Shown: positions 16,958-25,738 of the stretch, piece after piece
Layout of the letters: every line of letters starts with the position of its first letter
Numbering within the stretch: position 1 is the stretch's first letter
DNA from: Ponticaulis profundi
GTDB lineage: Bacteria > Pseudomonadota > Alphaproteobacteria > Caulobacterales > Hyphomonadaceae
DNA length: 64,000 nt
Assembly (NCBI RefSeq): GCF_042659465.1
Contig: NZ_JBHSSW010000001.1
Span: 62,001 to 126,000 of the forward strand
Direction: 5' to 3'
Notes under the pieces: model-generated
Databases searched by the model: none
What the model saw: the letters and a program-made list of their open reading frames with translations, nothing else
Told to the model about the DNA's origin: nothing
Translations under genes and position numbers: made by a program

Positions 16958-19126
16958 ATGAAATTTGCAATGACGGGCGGCGTGAGTTCTCTCGCGCTCG
17001 GGATCGTACTTCTGTCAGGCGCAACAGCTTATGCAGAAGAACCAGCAGCTGTTGAACAGTCGTCTTCCGAGAAGGAACGCAAGCTCGACAATATCGTCGT
17101 GACGGCGGCGGGATATCAGCAGAACATCGTTGATGCGCCGGCAAGCATCACGCTTCTGCCTGCTGAAGAACTGGAACAGCAACGTGTGAACAGCCTCGCG
17201 GAGGCGCTGCGCAATGTTCCGGGCGTTGACGTGGGGAATGGCGTTGGCAAAACCGGGGGGCAGAGCATCGCCATTCGCGGCATGCCGAGTGACTACACGC
17301 TCGTTCTGGTCGATGGTCGTCGCCAGAATGCAGCAGGTAATGTGACGCCGAACGGATTTGGTGACACGTCTTCGAACTTTATTCCGCCGGTTTCTGCGAC
17401 GGAGCGTATCGAAGTGGTGCGTGGACCGATGTCGACCCTTTACGGGTCTGACGCGATGGGCGGCGTCATCAACATCATCACCCGTACGCCGGATGAGGAT
17501 TTCGGCATCGATCTCGGCTTTGACACGACGCTTCAGGGCGATGACGCTTTCGGCAATAGCTACAACACCACGCTTTATGCCGATGGCCCGATTGTGTCGG
17601 AGCAGCTCTCATTTGCAGTGCGCGGCCGTTATTATGAGCGTGAAGCCTCGGATCTGATCTTTACCGATGCCAATGGCGACCCGATTGAAGTGTCCAAGCG
17701 TGGGCCTTCGCCTGTCGAGGGGACAATCTGGTCTGCGGGCGGTCGTCTGACCTACACGCCGAATGATGATCACCGCATCTGGTTCGATGTGGATGTGAAC
17801 AAGCAGGCCTTCGACAATTCTGAAGGTCAACTCGGTACACTCGGAACACGCGGCTATGCGGATGAGCTCGAGTTTAACCGCGAGCAATTCGTGCTGGCCT
17901 ATACCGGCGATGTGCTGGGCGGCGTCGTGGATGCCGACATTACGCGCAACGCGACAGAAACCATTGGCCGTGTCCTGCCATCTGATGTCGAAGGCACAGA
18001 TCGTCTCGCAGGTGATCCGCGCGATCTGGAAGCAACCAACACCATCTATAATGCGCGTTTCTATCGGACGATTGGTGCGCACACCTTCACGCTCGGTGGC
18101 CAGTTCTGGGACGCGGAAATGACCGATGGTGTCGCGGTGGATGAGTTCACTCATGAACAATGGGCGCTGTTTGCAGAGAGCCAGTGGCAGATTATTGATG
18201 ATCTCGCCCTGACCCTCGGCGTTCGCTATGACAATCACAGCACGTTCGGCGAGCAATTGTCGCCGCGCGCCTATCTCGTCTGGACGGCGAATGAGTATCT
18301 GACGCTCAAAGGCGGCGTCAGCCGTGGTTTCAAGACACCGCGTCTGGAACAGATTGCATCCGGTATTATCGGCTTCCGTGGGCAGGGGACTATTCCGGTG
18401 CTCGGTACGCCGACACTGCAACCGGAAACCAGCACGACCTATGAAGCCGGTGCCTATTTTGATGTCGGCAATGGCCTGACCGGCAATATCACCGTTTTCC
18501 AGAACGTCTTTGAGGACAAGATTGCGAACGGTCCGGAGCTGATCAACTGTTCCTATGGTCTGACGGAAGAAGAGTATGCTGCGCTTGAGCCATCTGACTC
18601 CTGTGTCGATTATGGCTACTGGCCGCGTCCGGCCACCTATTCGCAGTCTATCAATGTCGATGAGGCGGAAACGCGCGGTATTGAGGCCTCACTGCGTAAG
18701 GCGTTCGACAGGGTGACCGTGTCGGTGAACTACACCTATCAGGACAGCGAACAGAAAAGCGGTCCGAGCGAGGGCGAGCCTCTGGTGAATGTGCCAGAGC
18801 ATCAGCTGAATTCGCGTGTGAACTGGGATGTGACGTCCGACATCAATCTGTGGATCCGAGGCGAATATGCCTCTGAGCGCTATCGCGGCGCTGGTGAAGC
18901 ACAGGAACAACTCGGTGACTATTCGAGCTATGTTCTGTTCAATCTCGGTGGCGGCTGGAAACTCAATGACAATGTCACGTTTAACGCGACCATTGATAAC
19001 CTGTTTGACGAGGATTTCATTCAGTACATGCCGTATGAAAGCCGTGGATCGCTCGCTTATTCCAACGAGTATGCGATCAATCAGGAGCCGCGCCGTCTGT
19101 GGCTCTCGGTTAATCTGAACTACTAG
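16958..19126 (+). CDS. TonB-dependent outer-membrane receptor (FepA/CirA-like)
   Basis: 722 residues. A signal peptide ends at AYA (about residue 26). A TonB box-like DNIVVTAAG is at about residues 43-51, followed by the plug domain (LAEALRNVPGVDVGNG, IRGMPSDYTLVLVDGRRQ, RIEVVRGPMSTLYGSDAMGGVINIITR) and a beta barrel ending in LSVNLNY with a terminal aromatic residue. The plug pattern fits the colicin I/ferric enterobactin receptor group, so a ferric siderophore or similar metal chelate is a reasonable ligand. The Fur-like palindrome upstream supports metal control. No TonB/ExbBD or siderophore genes are nearby. Confidence 0.93.
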   Translation: MKFAMTGGVSSLALGIVLLSGATAYAEEPAAVEQSSSEKERKLDNIVVTAAGYQQNIVDAPASITLLPAEELEQQRVNSLAEALRNVPGVDVGNGVGKTGGQSIAIRGMPSDYTLVLVDGRRQNAAGNVTPNGFGDTSSNFIPPVSATERIEVVRGPMSTLYGSDAMGGVINIITRTPDEDFGIDLGFDTTLQGDDAFGNSYNTTLYADGPIVSEQLSFAVRGRYYEREASDLIFTDANGDPIEVSKRGPSPVEGTIWSAGGRLTYTPNDDHRIWFDVDVNKQAFDNSEGQLGTLGTRGYADELEFNREQFVLAYTGDVLGGVVDADITRNATETIGRVLPSDVEGTDRLAGDPRDLEATNTIYNARFYRTIGAHTFTLGGQFWDAEMTDGVAVDEFTHEQWALFAESQWQIIDDLALTLGVRYDNHSTFGEQLSPRAYLVWTANEYLTLKGGVSRGFKTPRLEQIASGIIGFRGQGTIPVLGTPTLQPETSTTYEAGAYFDVGNGLTGNITVFQNVFEDKIANGPELINCSYGLTEEEYAALEPSDSCVDYGYWPRPATYSQSINVDEAETRGIEASLRKAFDRVTVSVNYTYQDSEQKSGPSEGEPLVNVPEHQLNSRVNWDVTSDINLWIRGEYASERYRGAGEAQEQLGDYSSYVLFNLGGGWKLNDNVTFNATIDNLFDEDFIQYMPYESRGSLAYSNEYAINQEPRRLWLSVNLNY

Positions 19127-19241
19127 GCGTTATATGTCTCCCGGCTGCGCCTCTGGTGCAGTCGGGGGCGCCTTCATTTCCCTGAGGCCATCATACAAGA
19201 TGGCTCTTGCCAAACGCTGTGATCCCGCCGACATACGCGCC

Positions 19242-21083
19242 ATGGCTCAACCTCCTGTTCTGACACTTTCCGACGTCCGCCTGACCTTTGGCGGCAAACC
19301 CATTTTCCAGGGCGTGACGCTTGCGCTTGGGCCGACCGAACGCGCCGTTCTGGTTGGTCGCAATGGCGCGGGTAAATCCACCCTGATGAAGGTCATTGCC
19401 GGAGAGATCGAAGCCGATGAGGGCGAAGTCTGGCGCCAGCCCGGCACGCGCGCCATTTATCTGCGTCAGGAGCCGGACCTTTCAGGATACAAGACGCTCG
19501 CCGATTTTGCGGTGGCAGACCTTCCGGCCATTTCCGCGGATGATCGCCATCTGGCAGAAGCAGAGCTGATGGCGCTGGGTCTGGACCCGGAAGCCGACCC
19601 GGCAAAGCTCTCAGGCGGGCAGAAGCGCCGTGCGGCCCTGGCACGCGCTTTCGCGGCTGATCCCGATATTCTACTGCTCGACGAGCCGACCAACCACCTT
19701 GATATTCCGGCGATTGAGCAACTCGAAGGGCGTCTGGCGAGCTATCGCGGCGCGCTTTTGATGGTGAGCCACGACCGGCGGTTCCTCGAAGCGATTTCCA
19801 CGAGCTGTTTCTGGCTTCGTCAGGGACAGGTTCGGCGCTATTCGCGCGGCTATAAATTCTTTGATGACTGGGCCAATGAGGTCGAAGCCGAAGAAGAGAA
19901 GGCGCTGGAGCGTCTGAACACGCAGCTCAAAGCCGAGCAGCGCTGGATGGAGCGCGGCGTTACCGCGCGGCGCAAGCGCAATATGGGGCGTTTGCGGAAG
20001 GTCATGGACATGCGCGCAGAACGCCAGTCCCGCAAGACCAGCCTCAATGAAATCCGGGCGACCTCTGACATGACGCTGGAAACAGCTGAGGGCTCTGGCA
20101 AGCGTGTCATCGAAGCGCGGGGGATTTCCAAGACGTTCAGCACTCCGGCAGGTGATCTGCCCGTCGTTCAGGATCTTTCCATTCGCATCCAGCGTGGCGA
20201 TCGTCTGGGCATTATCGGTCCGAACGGCGCCGGCAAATCCACCCTGATCAAGCTTTTGCTCGGGGAGCTGGAGCCAGATACCGGCTCGGTGAAGCTCGGC
20301 ACCAATCTCGAGATTGCCTATCTGGACCAGTCACGTGCCAAGCTCGATCCGAAAGATACGCTCTGGCAGGCTCTGGCGCCGGAGGGCGGTGATCAGATCG
20401 TTGTGCGCGGTGTGCCGCGCCATGTTGCCTCTTATGCGCAGGACTTTCTGTTCAAATCCGAACAATTGCGCCAGCCGGTGTCTGCCTTGTCCGGCGGGGA
20501 GCGTAACCGCCTGCTGCTGGCCATCGCGCTCGCCAAACCCTCCAACCTTCTGGTGCTGGACGAGCCGACAAACGATCTCGATATGGAGACGCTGGAGCTC
20601 CTGGAAGACATGCTGGCCGAGTATGATGGCACGTTGATCCTTGTCAGCCACGACCGGGCCTTCCTGGACGGTGTGGTGACATCCTGTCTGTCGCCGGTGG
20701 GTGATGGCAAATGGCTGGAGACGCCGGGCGGGTATGAAGACGCTGTACGTCAGCTGAAGGAAATCCGCGGCGCGAGCACGAGCGGTAAATCCGGTGGTTC
20801 GAAATCGTCGGCGAAATCGGACAAGCCTTCCGGCGGCAAGGCGCAGAACAAGCTGTCATTCAAGGACAAGCATCGCCTGGAAGAACTCGACAAGCTGATG
20901 CCGAAACTGCAGGGCCAGATTGAGGCGCTGGAGGCCGAAATGGCTGACCCGGAGCTGTTCACACGGGATGCGGACCGCTTCCACAAGGCGAGCGGCGAGC
21001 TGGAAGCAAAACGTGAGGCGCTTGAGGAAGCCGAGATGGAATGGCTGGAACTCGAAGAGAAGAAAGAAGCGCTTCAGGGATAG
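19242..21083 (+). CDS. uup: ABC-F family ATPase, Uup type
   Basis: 613 residues from the ATG at 19242; earlier in-frame starts have no better ribosome site, so the start is uncertain. Two ABC domains are seen: Walker A GRNGAGKST and GPNGAGKST, signatures LSGGQ and LSGGE, Walker B LLLDEPTNHLD and LVLDEPTNDLD, with the ABC-F linker between them. The last 80 residues form a charged coiled coil, as in Uup. There are no membrane segments; ABC-F proteins act on the ribosome, and Uup in E. coli affects transposon excision and ribosome-linked functions. The gene follows the receptor gene by 115 bases. Confidence 0.9.
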   Translation: MAQPPVLTLSDVRLTFGGKPIFQGVTLALGPTERAVLVGRNGAGKSTLMKVIAGEIEADEGEVWRQPGTRAIYLRQEPDLSGYKTLADFAVADLPAISADDRHLAEAELMALGLDPEADPAKLSGGQKRRAALARAFAADPDILLLDEPTNHLDIPAIEQLEGRLASYRGALLMVSHDRRFLEAISTSCFWLRQGQVRRYSRGYKFFDDWANEVEAEEEKALERLNTQLKAEQRWMERGVTARRKRNMGRLRKVMDMRAERQSRKTSLNEIRATSDMTLETAEGSGKRVIEARGISKTFSTPAGDLPVVQDLSIRIQRGDRLGIIGPNGAGKSTLIKLLLGELEPDTGSVKLGTNLEIAYLDQSRAKLDPKDTLWQALAPEGGDQIVVRGVPRHVASYAQDFLFKSEQLRQPVSALSGGERNRLLLAIALAKPSNLLVLDEPTNDLDMETLELLEDMLAEYDGTLILVSHDRAFLDGVVTSCLSPVGDGKWLETPGGYEDAVRQLKEIRGASTSGKSGGSKSSAKSDKPSGGKAQNKLSFKDKHRLEELDKLMPKLQGQIEALEAEMADPELFTRDADRFHKASGELEAKREALEEAEMEWLELEEKKEALQG

Positions 21084-21266
21084 CGGACCAGCTTCGAAGT
21101 TCCTTTCTTCGCCGTTAACCGTGTTTGAAATAATCCACAAACACGCCGGAAAATTCGCGCTATTTTCGTCCTTAAGGCGTTGAATGCGTAAAAATGGCTT
21201 CCTTAAACCTAAGCTTTGTTAACCGCTGTATGACAACCTCAGGGCCAGACATAAAAAACAATTGTG

Positions 21267-22373
21267 ATGGCCATGAACGATCAAAACGCAGTCTCTACTT
21301 TTGCCCGTTTGAAAGACCTCGCGACTGAAACTTCCAGCGAAAAACGCCGGGAGTTGCTGCGCTCTGTGACGGATATGTTCCTTGGCGATCCATGTGATCG
21401 TTCAGAAACAGAGTGCATGCTGTTTGATGACGTGATCTCTGCCGTCGTGAAAGATATGGAAAGCGCGGTTCGTGCGGAGCTGTCCGATAAGCTCGCAGAT
21501 ACCGGTGCGCCCATCACCAACACATTGAAACGCTTTGCGATGGATGACGACATTGAAGTCGCCCGTCCCATCCTCGAGCGATCGAAAGCGCTGACGGAAG
21601 ACGATCTTGTCGAAGTCATCGCGAACAAAACACAGGAACACATGCTGGCCGTCACACGTCGTGAGACGGTGAGTGAGCGCGTTTCGGGTGCGATCGTTGA
21701 TCGTGGTACCGATGCGGTTGTCGCCTCACTTCTGGAGAACTCCGGTGCGATCATCGACCGTGAGTCGATGGAGAAGGTGACGGACCGCGCGGTTAAGAGC
21801 GCGACGATCCAGAAGAGCTTCGTCAATCGCGATGAAGTGCCGCTCGATCTGCTCAACGAGCTTGTCACAGTGGTTCAGAAAGACCTGCGCAGCGAAATTC
21901 TCAAACGCTTTGAGAATGTCAGCGAACAGGAACTTGAAGCCGCGCTGGCCAAGAGCCGTCGTGTTGTGAAGCAATCCTTCGGAAAGACGTCGCGCGAGCG
22001 CAAGGCTGCGGTTGAAGAAGTAAACCGCATGGAACAGCGCGGCCCTCTGAAGCTGGAATATCTGCTGAAATATCTTCAGGAAAACAGCCCGCATGCGTTT
22101 GCTGAAGTGCTCAGCCGCATGAGTGGCATCGGCCATGAAAACGCAATGAAGATCTATCGCGACCGCGATGTCGACAGCCTTGCCATGACGATGAAAGCCA
22201 TGGATGCGCCGCTGCCGCTGTTCGCAACGACGGCTGCCTATATCGCTGGCGTGTCGGATGCGGTCAGTCAGGTGAAGCGCTATGCGGGCATCTACAAGGA
22301 TGTTCCGGCAGACGCTGCGCGCCGTGCGCTGCGCTTCTGGAAAGTGCGTGCGAACGCAAGCGAAGCCGCTTAA
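21267..22373 (+). CDS. DUF2336 domain protein
   Basis: 368 residues from the first ATG (21267); GTG 21264 and ATG 21273 are alternatives and none has a clear ribosome site. It is all-helical and charged, with repeated helical pairs (for example VSERVSGAIVDRGTDAVVASLLENSGAIIDRESMEK) typical of DUF2336, a HEAT-like repeat family common in Alphaproteobacteria. No signal peptide or catalytic motif is seen. Two TTAACC half-sites lie upstream (21116 and 21219), which in this group may indicate CtrA control, but spacing is not canonical. The exact role is unknown. Confidence 0.8.
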   Translation: MAMNDQNAVSTFARLKDLATETSSEKRRELLRSVTDMFLGDPCDRSETECMLFDDVISAVVKDMESAVRAELSDKLADTGAPITNTLKRFAMDDDIEVARPILERSKALTEDDLVEVIANKTQEHMLAVTRRETVSERVSGAIVDRGTDAVVASLLENSGAIIDRESMEKVTDRAVKSATIQKSFVNRDEVPLDLLNELVTVVQKDLRSEILKRFENVSEQELEAALAKSRRVVKQSFGKTSRERKAAVEEVNRMEQRGPLKLEYLLKYLQENSPHAFAEVLSRMSGIGHENAMKIYRDRDVDSLAMTMKAMDAPLPLFATTAAYIAGVSDAVSQVKRYAGIYKDVPADAARRALRFWKVRANASEAA

Positions 22374-22390
22374 TCTGCGGCTTCTTCTCT
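22362..22390 (+). terminator. Hairpin over the DUF2336 gene stop codon
   Basis: GAAGCCGC / GCGGCTTC is a perfect 8-bp stem around the TAA stop with a moderately T-rich tail. It lies between two convergent genes. Confidence 0.55.
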
Positions 22391-22400
22391 CAGACAGTTT

Positions 22401-23651
22401 TTATTCTTCGCCGTCACTCAGGCCGTTTGCCTGTTCATGAGCGAGCTTTTCGACGCGTGCGCGTTCGACACGATCTGAAAGCTCTGGCGGTGACATGATT
22501 TCCGGCGGGTCCTGCTGCTGCATATAGACGGTGCGGCTCGGGAAGGCGAAGCCGGTGCCTGCCTTTTCGATAATGTCCATGATTTCCAGGGCGAATTCTT
22601 CTTTCAGTGCGAGCCATTCACCCCAATTGGTGGTGTTGGTGAACGTATAGATCAGGAAATCGATTGAACTTGCGTTGAAATTATCGACGCGCACGAACAG
22701 GCTGGCGGCCGGCGGCTTGGCGAAAGCCGGATTGGCCCAGAGATAAGCTTCGATCTCATCACGGATGTATTTCAACTGGTCGACGGTTGTCCGGTATTCC
22801 ACGCCGACAGCCCATTTGATCCGGCGATGGGTCATGCGCGAGAAGTTGGTCACGGCATTGTCCGAAAGCTTGGAGTTCGGCACATACATCGGGCTTTTGT
22901 CGAAGCGGCGGATGAGCGTTGAGCGGAAATTGATCTTTTCGACTGTGCCTTCGCAGACGCCGTCAATGGCGATCCATTCGCCTGGCAGGAAGCGCTTCTC
23001 GGTCAGTATGAGCATGCCGGCGATCAGATTCTTGAACAGATCCTGCGCGCCAAGGCCGACCGCAATGCCGAACACGCCGAGACCGGCAATGATTGGGCCG
23101 ATGGAGAAGCCCCAGATATCCAGAACAGCGGCGGCGCCGATGATGAGGAACAGCACCTGAAGAGTTTTGACCATCCAGTCGACAATGGCGCCGGAGAGGG
23201 TTTCGCGCAGGCCCGTAAACAGGAAGGAGAATGCGCCAACAGCCCGGTTCAGTGTCCAGAAAATCGAGACCGCGACGAGGGAGCGCAAGATCTGATCTGC
23301 GATATGCTGCGGTGTTTCTGCAAGCTGGATGACCTGAGTGGAAATGTAGATGCCGACAATGATCGGCACGATTTTCAGAGGCTCGGAAATGGTGGAGACC
23401 AGCGCATCATCGAGATTGGTCCGGGTGCCGGCAGCGGCGCGCGTAATGGCGCGGACAACAAACCGGGCGAACAGGCCACGCAACATGAGTGCCGCGAGCA
23501 TAATGCCGAGGGCCAGAAAGATCTGGCCATATGTGAGATCAAACACACCCTTGAACCAGATATCGACCATATAGGCGTAAGCATCCTGTGCCCAGGTCGG
23601 CAAAGATGCCGTCCATTCAGGTGCTTCCTGAATCCTGCCCATCCAAATCAT
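22401..23651 (-). CDS. MscS-family mechanosensitive channel
   Basis: 416 residues from the ATG at 23651, which has GGGGAG 7 bases upstream; an upstream TTG at 23708 lacks this. Several membrane helices precede the pore helix GPIIAGLGVFGIAVGLGAQDLFKNLIAG, the glycine/alanine-rich TM3 of MscS channels, followed by the beta domain (PGEWIAIDGVCEGTVEKINFRSTLIRRFD, VPNSKLSDNAVTNFSR) and a cytoplasmic C-terminus. It would release osmolytes upon hypo-osmotic shock at the inner membrane. Two or three extra N-terminal helices compared with E. coli MscS make it a longer member. Confidence 0.9.
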   Translation of the reverse strand: MIWMGRIQEAPEWTASLPTWAQDAYAYMVDIWFKGVFDLTYGQIFLALGIMLAALMLRGLFARFVVRAITRAAAGTRTNLDDALVSTISEPLKIVPIIVGIYISTQVIQLAETPQHIADQILRSLVAVSIFWTLNRAVGAFSFLFTGLRETLSGAIVDWMVKTLQVLFLIIGAAAVLDIWGFSIGPIIAGLGVFGIAVGLGAQDLFKNLIAGMLILTEKRFLPGEWIAIDGVCEGTVEKINFRSTLIRRFDKSPMYVPNSKLSDNAVTNFSRMTHRRIKWAVGVEYRTTVDQLKYIRDEIEAYLWANPAFAKPPAASLFVRVDNFNASSIDFLIYTFTNTTNWGEWLALKEEFALEIMDIIEKAGTGFAFPSRTVYMQQQDPPEIMSPPELSDRVERARVEKLAHEQANGLSDGEE

Positions 23652-23860
23652 CTGTGCACTCCCCGATATCAGCCCGGCTTGTTTTAGAAAGGCGGGGAGG
23701 TTCGTCAACCTTTCGAACAGGCTCAGTCGGCAGCCTCGTCAAAATTGTCCGCTATCAGAATTCACGTCTTGAATTGCATATACAACTGACGCAGGGTCAG
23801 ACTTGTCGTGGCGTCTGGGCAGGCTATCTTCCCACGCAATGCCTTTTGGGAGGAAAGCTT

Positions 23861-24859
23861 ATGACTGTACCTGCAGTTCTGAAGAATCTGCGTCTGCCGG
23901 TGATTGGATCGCCGCTGTTTATCATTTCACAGCCGGATCTGGTGATCGCGCAATGTAAGGCTGGGATCGTCGGTTCGTTTCCGTCGCTGAATGCGCGCCC
24001 GGAAAGTCTGCTGGATGAGTGGCTGGACCAGATTACGTCTGAACTCGACAGTTATAATAAATCCAATCCTGATCGTCCGGCGGCGCCTTTCGCTGTGAAT
24101 CAGATCGTCCACAAGACGAATAATCGCCTCGAGCATGACCTCGAAATGTGCGTGAAATACAAAGTGCCAATGGTGATTACGTCGCTGGGCGCACAGCAGT
24201 TTGTGAATGATGCCATCCATTCCTATGGCGGTATCGTCATGCACGACGTGATCGATACGATCTTTGCGCGCAAGGCGCTCGAAAAGGGTGCTGACGGTCT
24301 GATCGCGGTTGCTTCGGGCGCAGGTGGTCATGCCGGTACGCGCTCACCCATGGCACTGATTCAGGACATTCGTGAGTTCTGGGACGGGCCGCTGGCGCTT
24401 TCCGGCGCAATCGGCAATGGCGGTGCCATTGCGGCGGCGCAATGCATGGGCGCTGACTTTGCCTATATCGGATCCGCCTTTATTTCCTGCGACGAGGCCG
24501 TTGCGACGGAAGGTTATAAGGACATGATCGTCGAGTGCGACAGCAAGGACATCATCTATTCCAACCTGTTCACCGGTGTGCATGGCAATTATCTCGCACC
24601 ATCCATCGCGAAGGCGGGGCTCGACCCGAACAATCTGCCGGAAAGCGATCCATCCAAGATGAATTTCGGCTCTGGCGGCAATCAGGAAGCCAAGGCGTGG
24701 AAGGATATCTGGGGCTGCGGCCAGGGGATTGGCGCGATCAAAAAGCGTGGTCCGGTGTCTGAACTCGTCGATCGCTTTGAGCGTGAGTACAAGGCTGCGA
24801 TTGCGGCGGTTTCCCGTGGTGAGGCGTTTGATTTTAAAGCGCTGACGGCGACGGTCTGA
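23861..24859 (+). CDS. Nitronate monooxygenase (2-nitropropane dioxygenase family)
   Basis: 332 residues from the ATG at 23861, preceded by a strong GGGAGGAAAG. The FMN-binding TIM-barrel marks are present: PVIGSPLFIISQPDLVIAQCKAGIVGS at the start, SGAGGHAGTRSP in the middle with the catalytic-region His, and SGAIGNGGAIAAAQCMGADFAYIGSAF for phosphate binding. Enzymes of this family oxidise alkyl nitronates such as propionate-3-nitronate; several members have other flavin-dependent functions. It stands alone between MscS (divergent) and the toxin-antitoxin pair. Confidence 0.9.
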   Translation: MTVPAVLKNLRLPVIGSPLFIISQPDLVIAQCKAGIVGSFPSLNARPESLLDEWLDQITSELDSYNKSNPDRPAAPFAVNQIVHKTNNRLEHDLEMCVKYKVPMVITSLGAQQFVNDAIHSYGGIVMHDVIDTIFARKALEKGADGLIAVASGAGGHAGTRSPMALIQDIREFWDGPLALSGAIGNGGAIAAAQCMGADFAYIGSAFISCDEAVATEGYKDMIVECDSKDIIYSNLFTGVHGNYLAPSIAKAGLDPNNLPESDPSKMNFGSGGNQEAKAWKDIWGCGQGIGAIKKRGPVSELVDRFEREYKAAIAAVSRGEAFDFKALTATV

Positions 24860-24885
24860 TAAGGGCTGCCTTCGCTACTTGCTTG

Positions 24886-24923
24886 CATTTTGACAGCATT
24901 GATTGCATTATGCTGTCAAAATG
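24886..24923. promoter_or_regulatory. Operator of the toxin-antitoxin operon
   Basis: CATTTTGACAGCA and TGCTGTCAAAATG form a perfect 13-bp inverted repeat with a 12-base spacer, ending 11 bases before the antitoxin start. Widely spaced arms of this kind are bound by FitAB/VapBC complexes, which autoregulate. Confidence 0.8.
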
Positions 24924-24934
24924 TGGAGTGCAGC

Positions 24935-25186
24935 TTGGCGACTTTAACAATTCGAAACTTAGACGACGAGGTTCGTGACCGGTTGCGGGAGCAAGCGGCA
25001 AGGCATGGTCGGTCCATGGAAGCCGAAGCGAGATCGATCCTCCTGGAATCCGTGAACAAGCGCCCAAGACGGGTTGAGGACGCTCTCATCGTCATGCGTA
25101 AAGTGTTCGAGGAAGCCGGTTTTGCCGATGACCTCGACATAGAGAAACGCGAATCGGCGCGACCATCGGTCGATTTCGAAGCGTGA
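24935..25186 (+). CDS. FitA-like antitoxin (ribbon-helix-helix)
   Basis: 83 residues from a TTG start with GGAG six bases upstream; a longer frame would begin inside the operator. The sequence ATLTIRNLDDEVRDRLR, then AARHGRSMEAEARSILLES, is the standard FitA ribbon-helix-helix DNA-binding domain. The C-terminal part is the toxin-neutralising tail. The antitoxin binds the toxin and, with it, the operator just upstream. The stop overlaps the toxin start by four bases, GTGA, giving translational coupling. Confidence 0.88.
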   Translation: MATLTIRNLDDEVRDRLREQAARHGRSMEAEARSILLESVNKRPRRVEDALIVMRKVFEEAGFADDLDIEKRESARPSVDFEA

Positions 25187-25608
25187 TCATTCTCGACACC
25201 AATATCATATCCGAATTGATGAAGTCGTCGCCGGACCCTGGTGTTTTCGAGTGGGCTTCGCACCAGCGTCGTGACGTAATCGCCATCACAGCCATCACAT
25301 ATGCCGAGCTTCTGGAGGGGATCGCCCGACTGCCAGATGGTCAGCGGAAAGAGCAGCTAAGACTCGCGCTGTATGAATTACGCCGGTCTTTCTTCGAAGC
25401 AATTCTGGTGTTTGATCAAAACGCCGCCGAAATTTATGCAGAAATGTCTCAACGTCTGAAATCAATAGGACGGAATGTAAGTCAAGCTGACAGGATGATC
25501 GCCTCTATTGCGCTACTGACGGACGGCTTGCTCGTGACAAGAAATACAAAAGACTTTGAATTTACCGGCGTGTCACTCGTCAATCCATTCGGATTCCAGA
25601 GTGATTGA
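25183..25608 (+). CDS. PIN-domain toxin (FitB/VapC type)
   Basis: 141 residues from a GTG start overlapping the antitoxin. PIN-domain acidic residues are in place: Asp5 in LDTN, Glu11 in ISELMK, a Glu in YAELLEG, an Asp in SQADRMIAS and the TRNTKDF motif near the end. VapC-like toxins are Mg-dependent RNases that cut tRNA or rRNA. No damaging change is seen, so the pair looks intact. It is next to a phage-like module and may be part of the same accessory island. Confidence 0.9.
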   Translation: MIILDTNIISELMKSSPDPGVFEWASHQRRDVIAITAITYAELLEGIARLPDGQRKEQLRLALYELRRSFFEAILVFDQNAAEIYAEMSQRLKSIGRNVSQADRMIASIALLTDGLLVTRNTKDFEFTGVSLVNPFGFQSD

Positions 25609-25704
25609 GATGTTGAGCGCTTCTATTCGGCAAAATCCGCTGACGGCAGCCGCGGACTAGCCGAAGAGGCGGAACTTATCCGACCTTGATGAATATATTC
25701 CTAT

Positions 25705-25737
25705 AATGCCGCTTCTATCCAAAGGAGCGGCATTTTT
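25705..25737 (+). terminator. Terminator of the toxin operon, overlapping the next ribosome site
   Basis: AATGCCGCT / AGCGGCATT is a perfect 9-bp stem with a 12-base loop and five T. The AAAGGAG at 25721-25727, the likely ribosome site of the DUF2793 gene, lies across the loop and 3' arm, so the hairpin could also mask it. Confidence 0.7.
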
Positions 25738-25738
25738 C

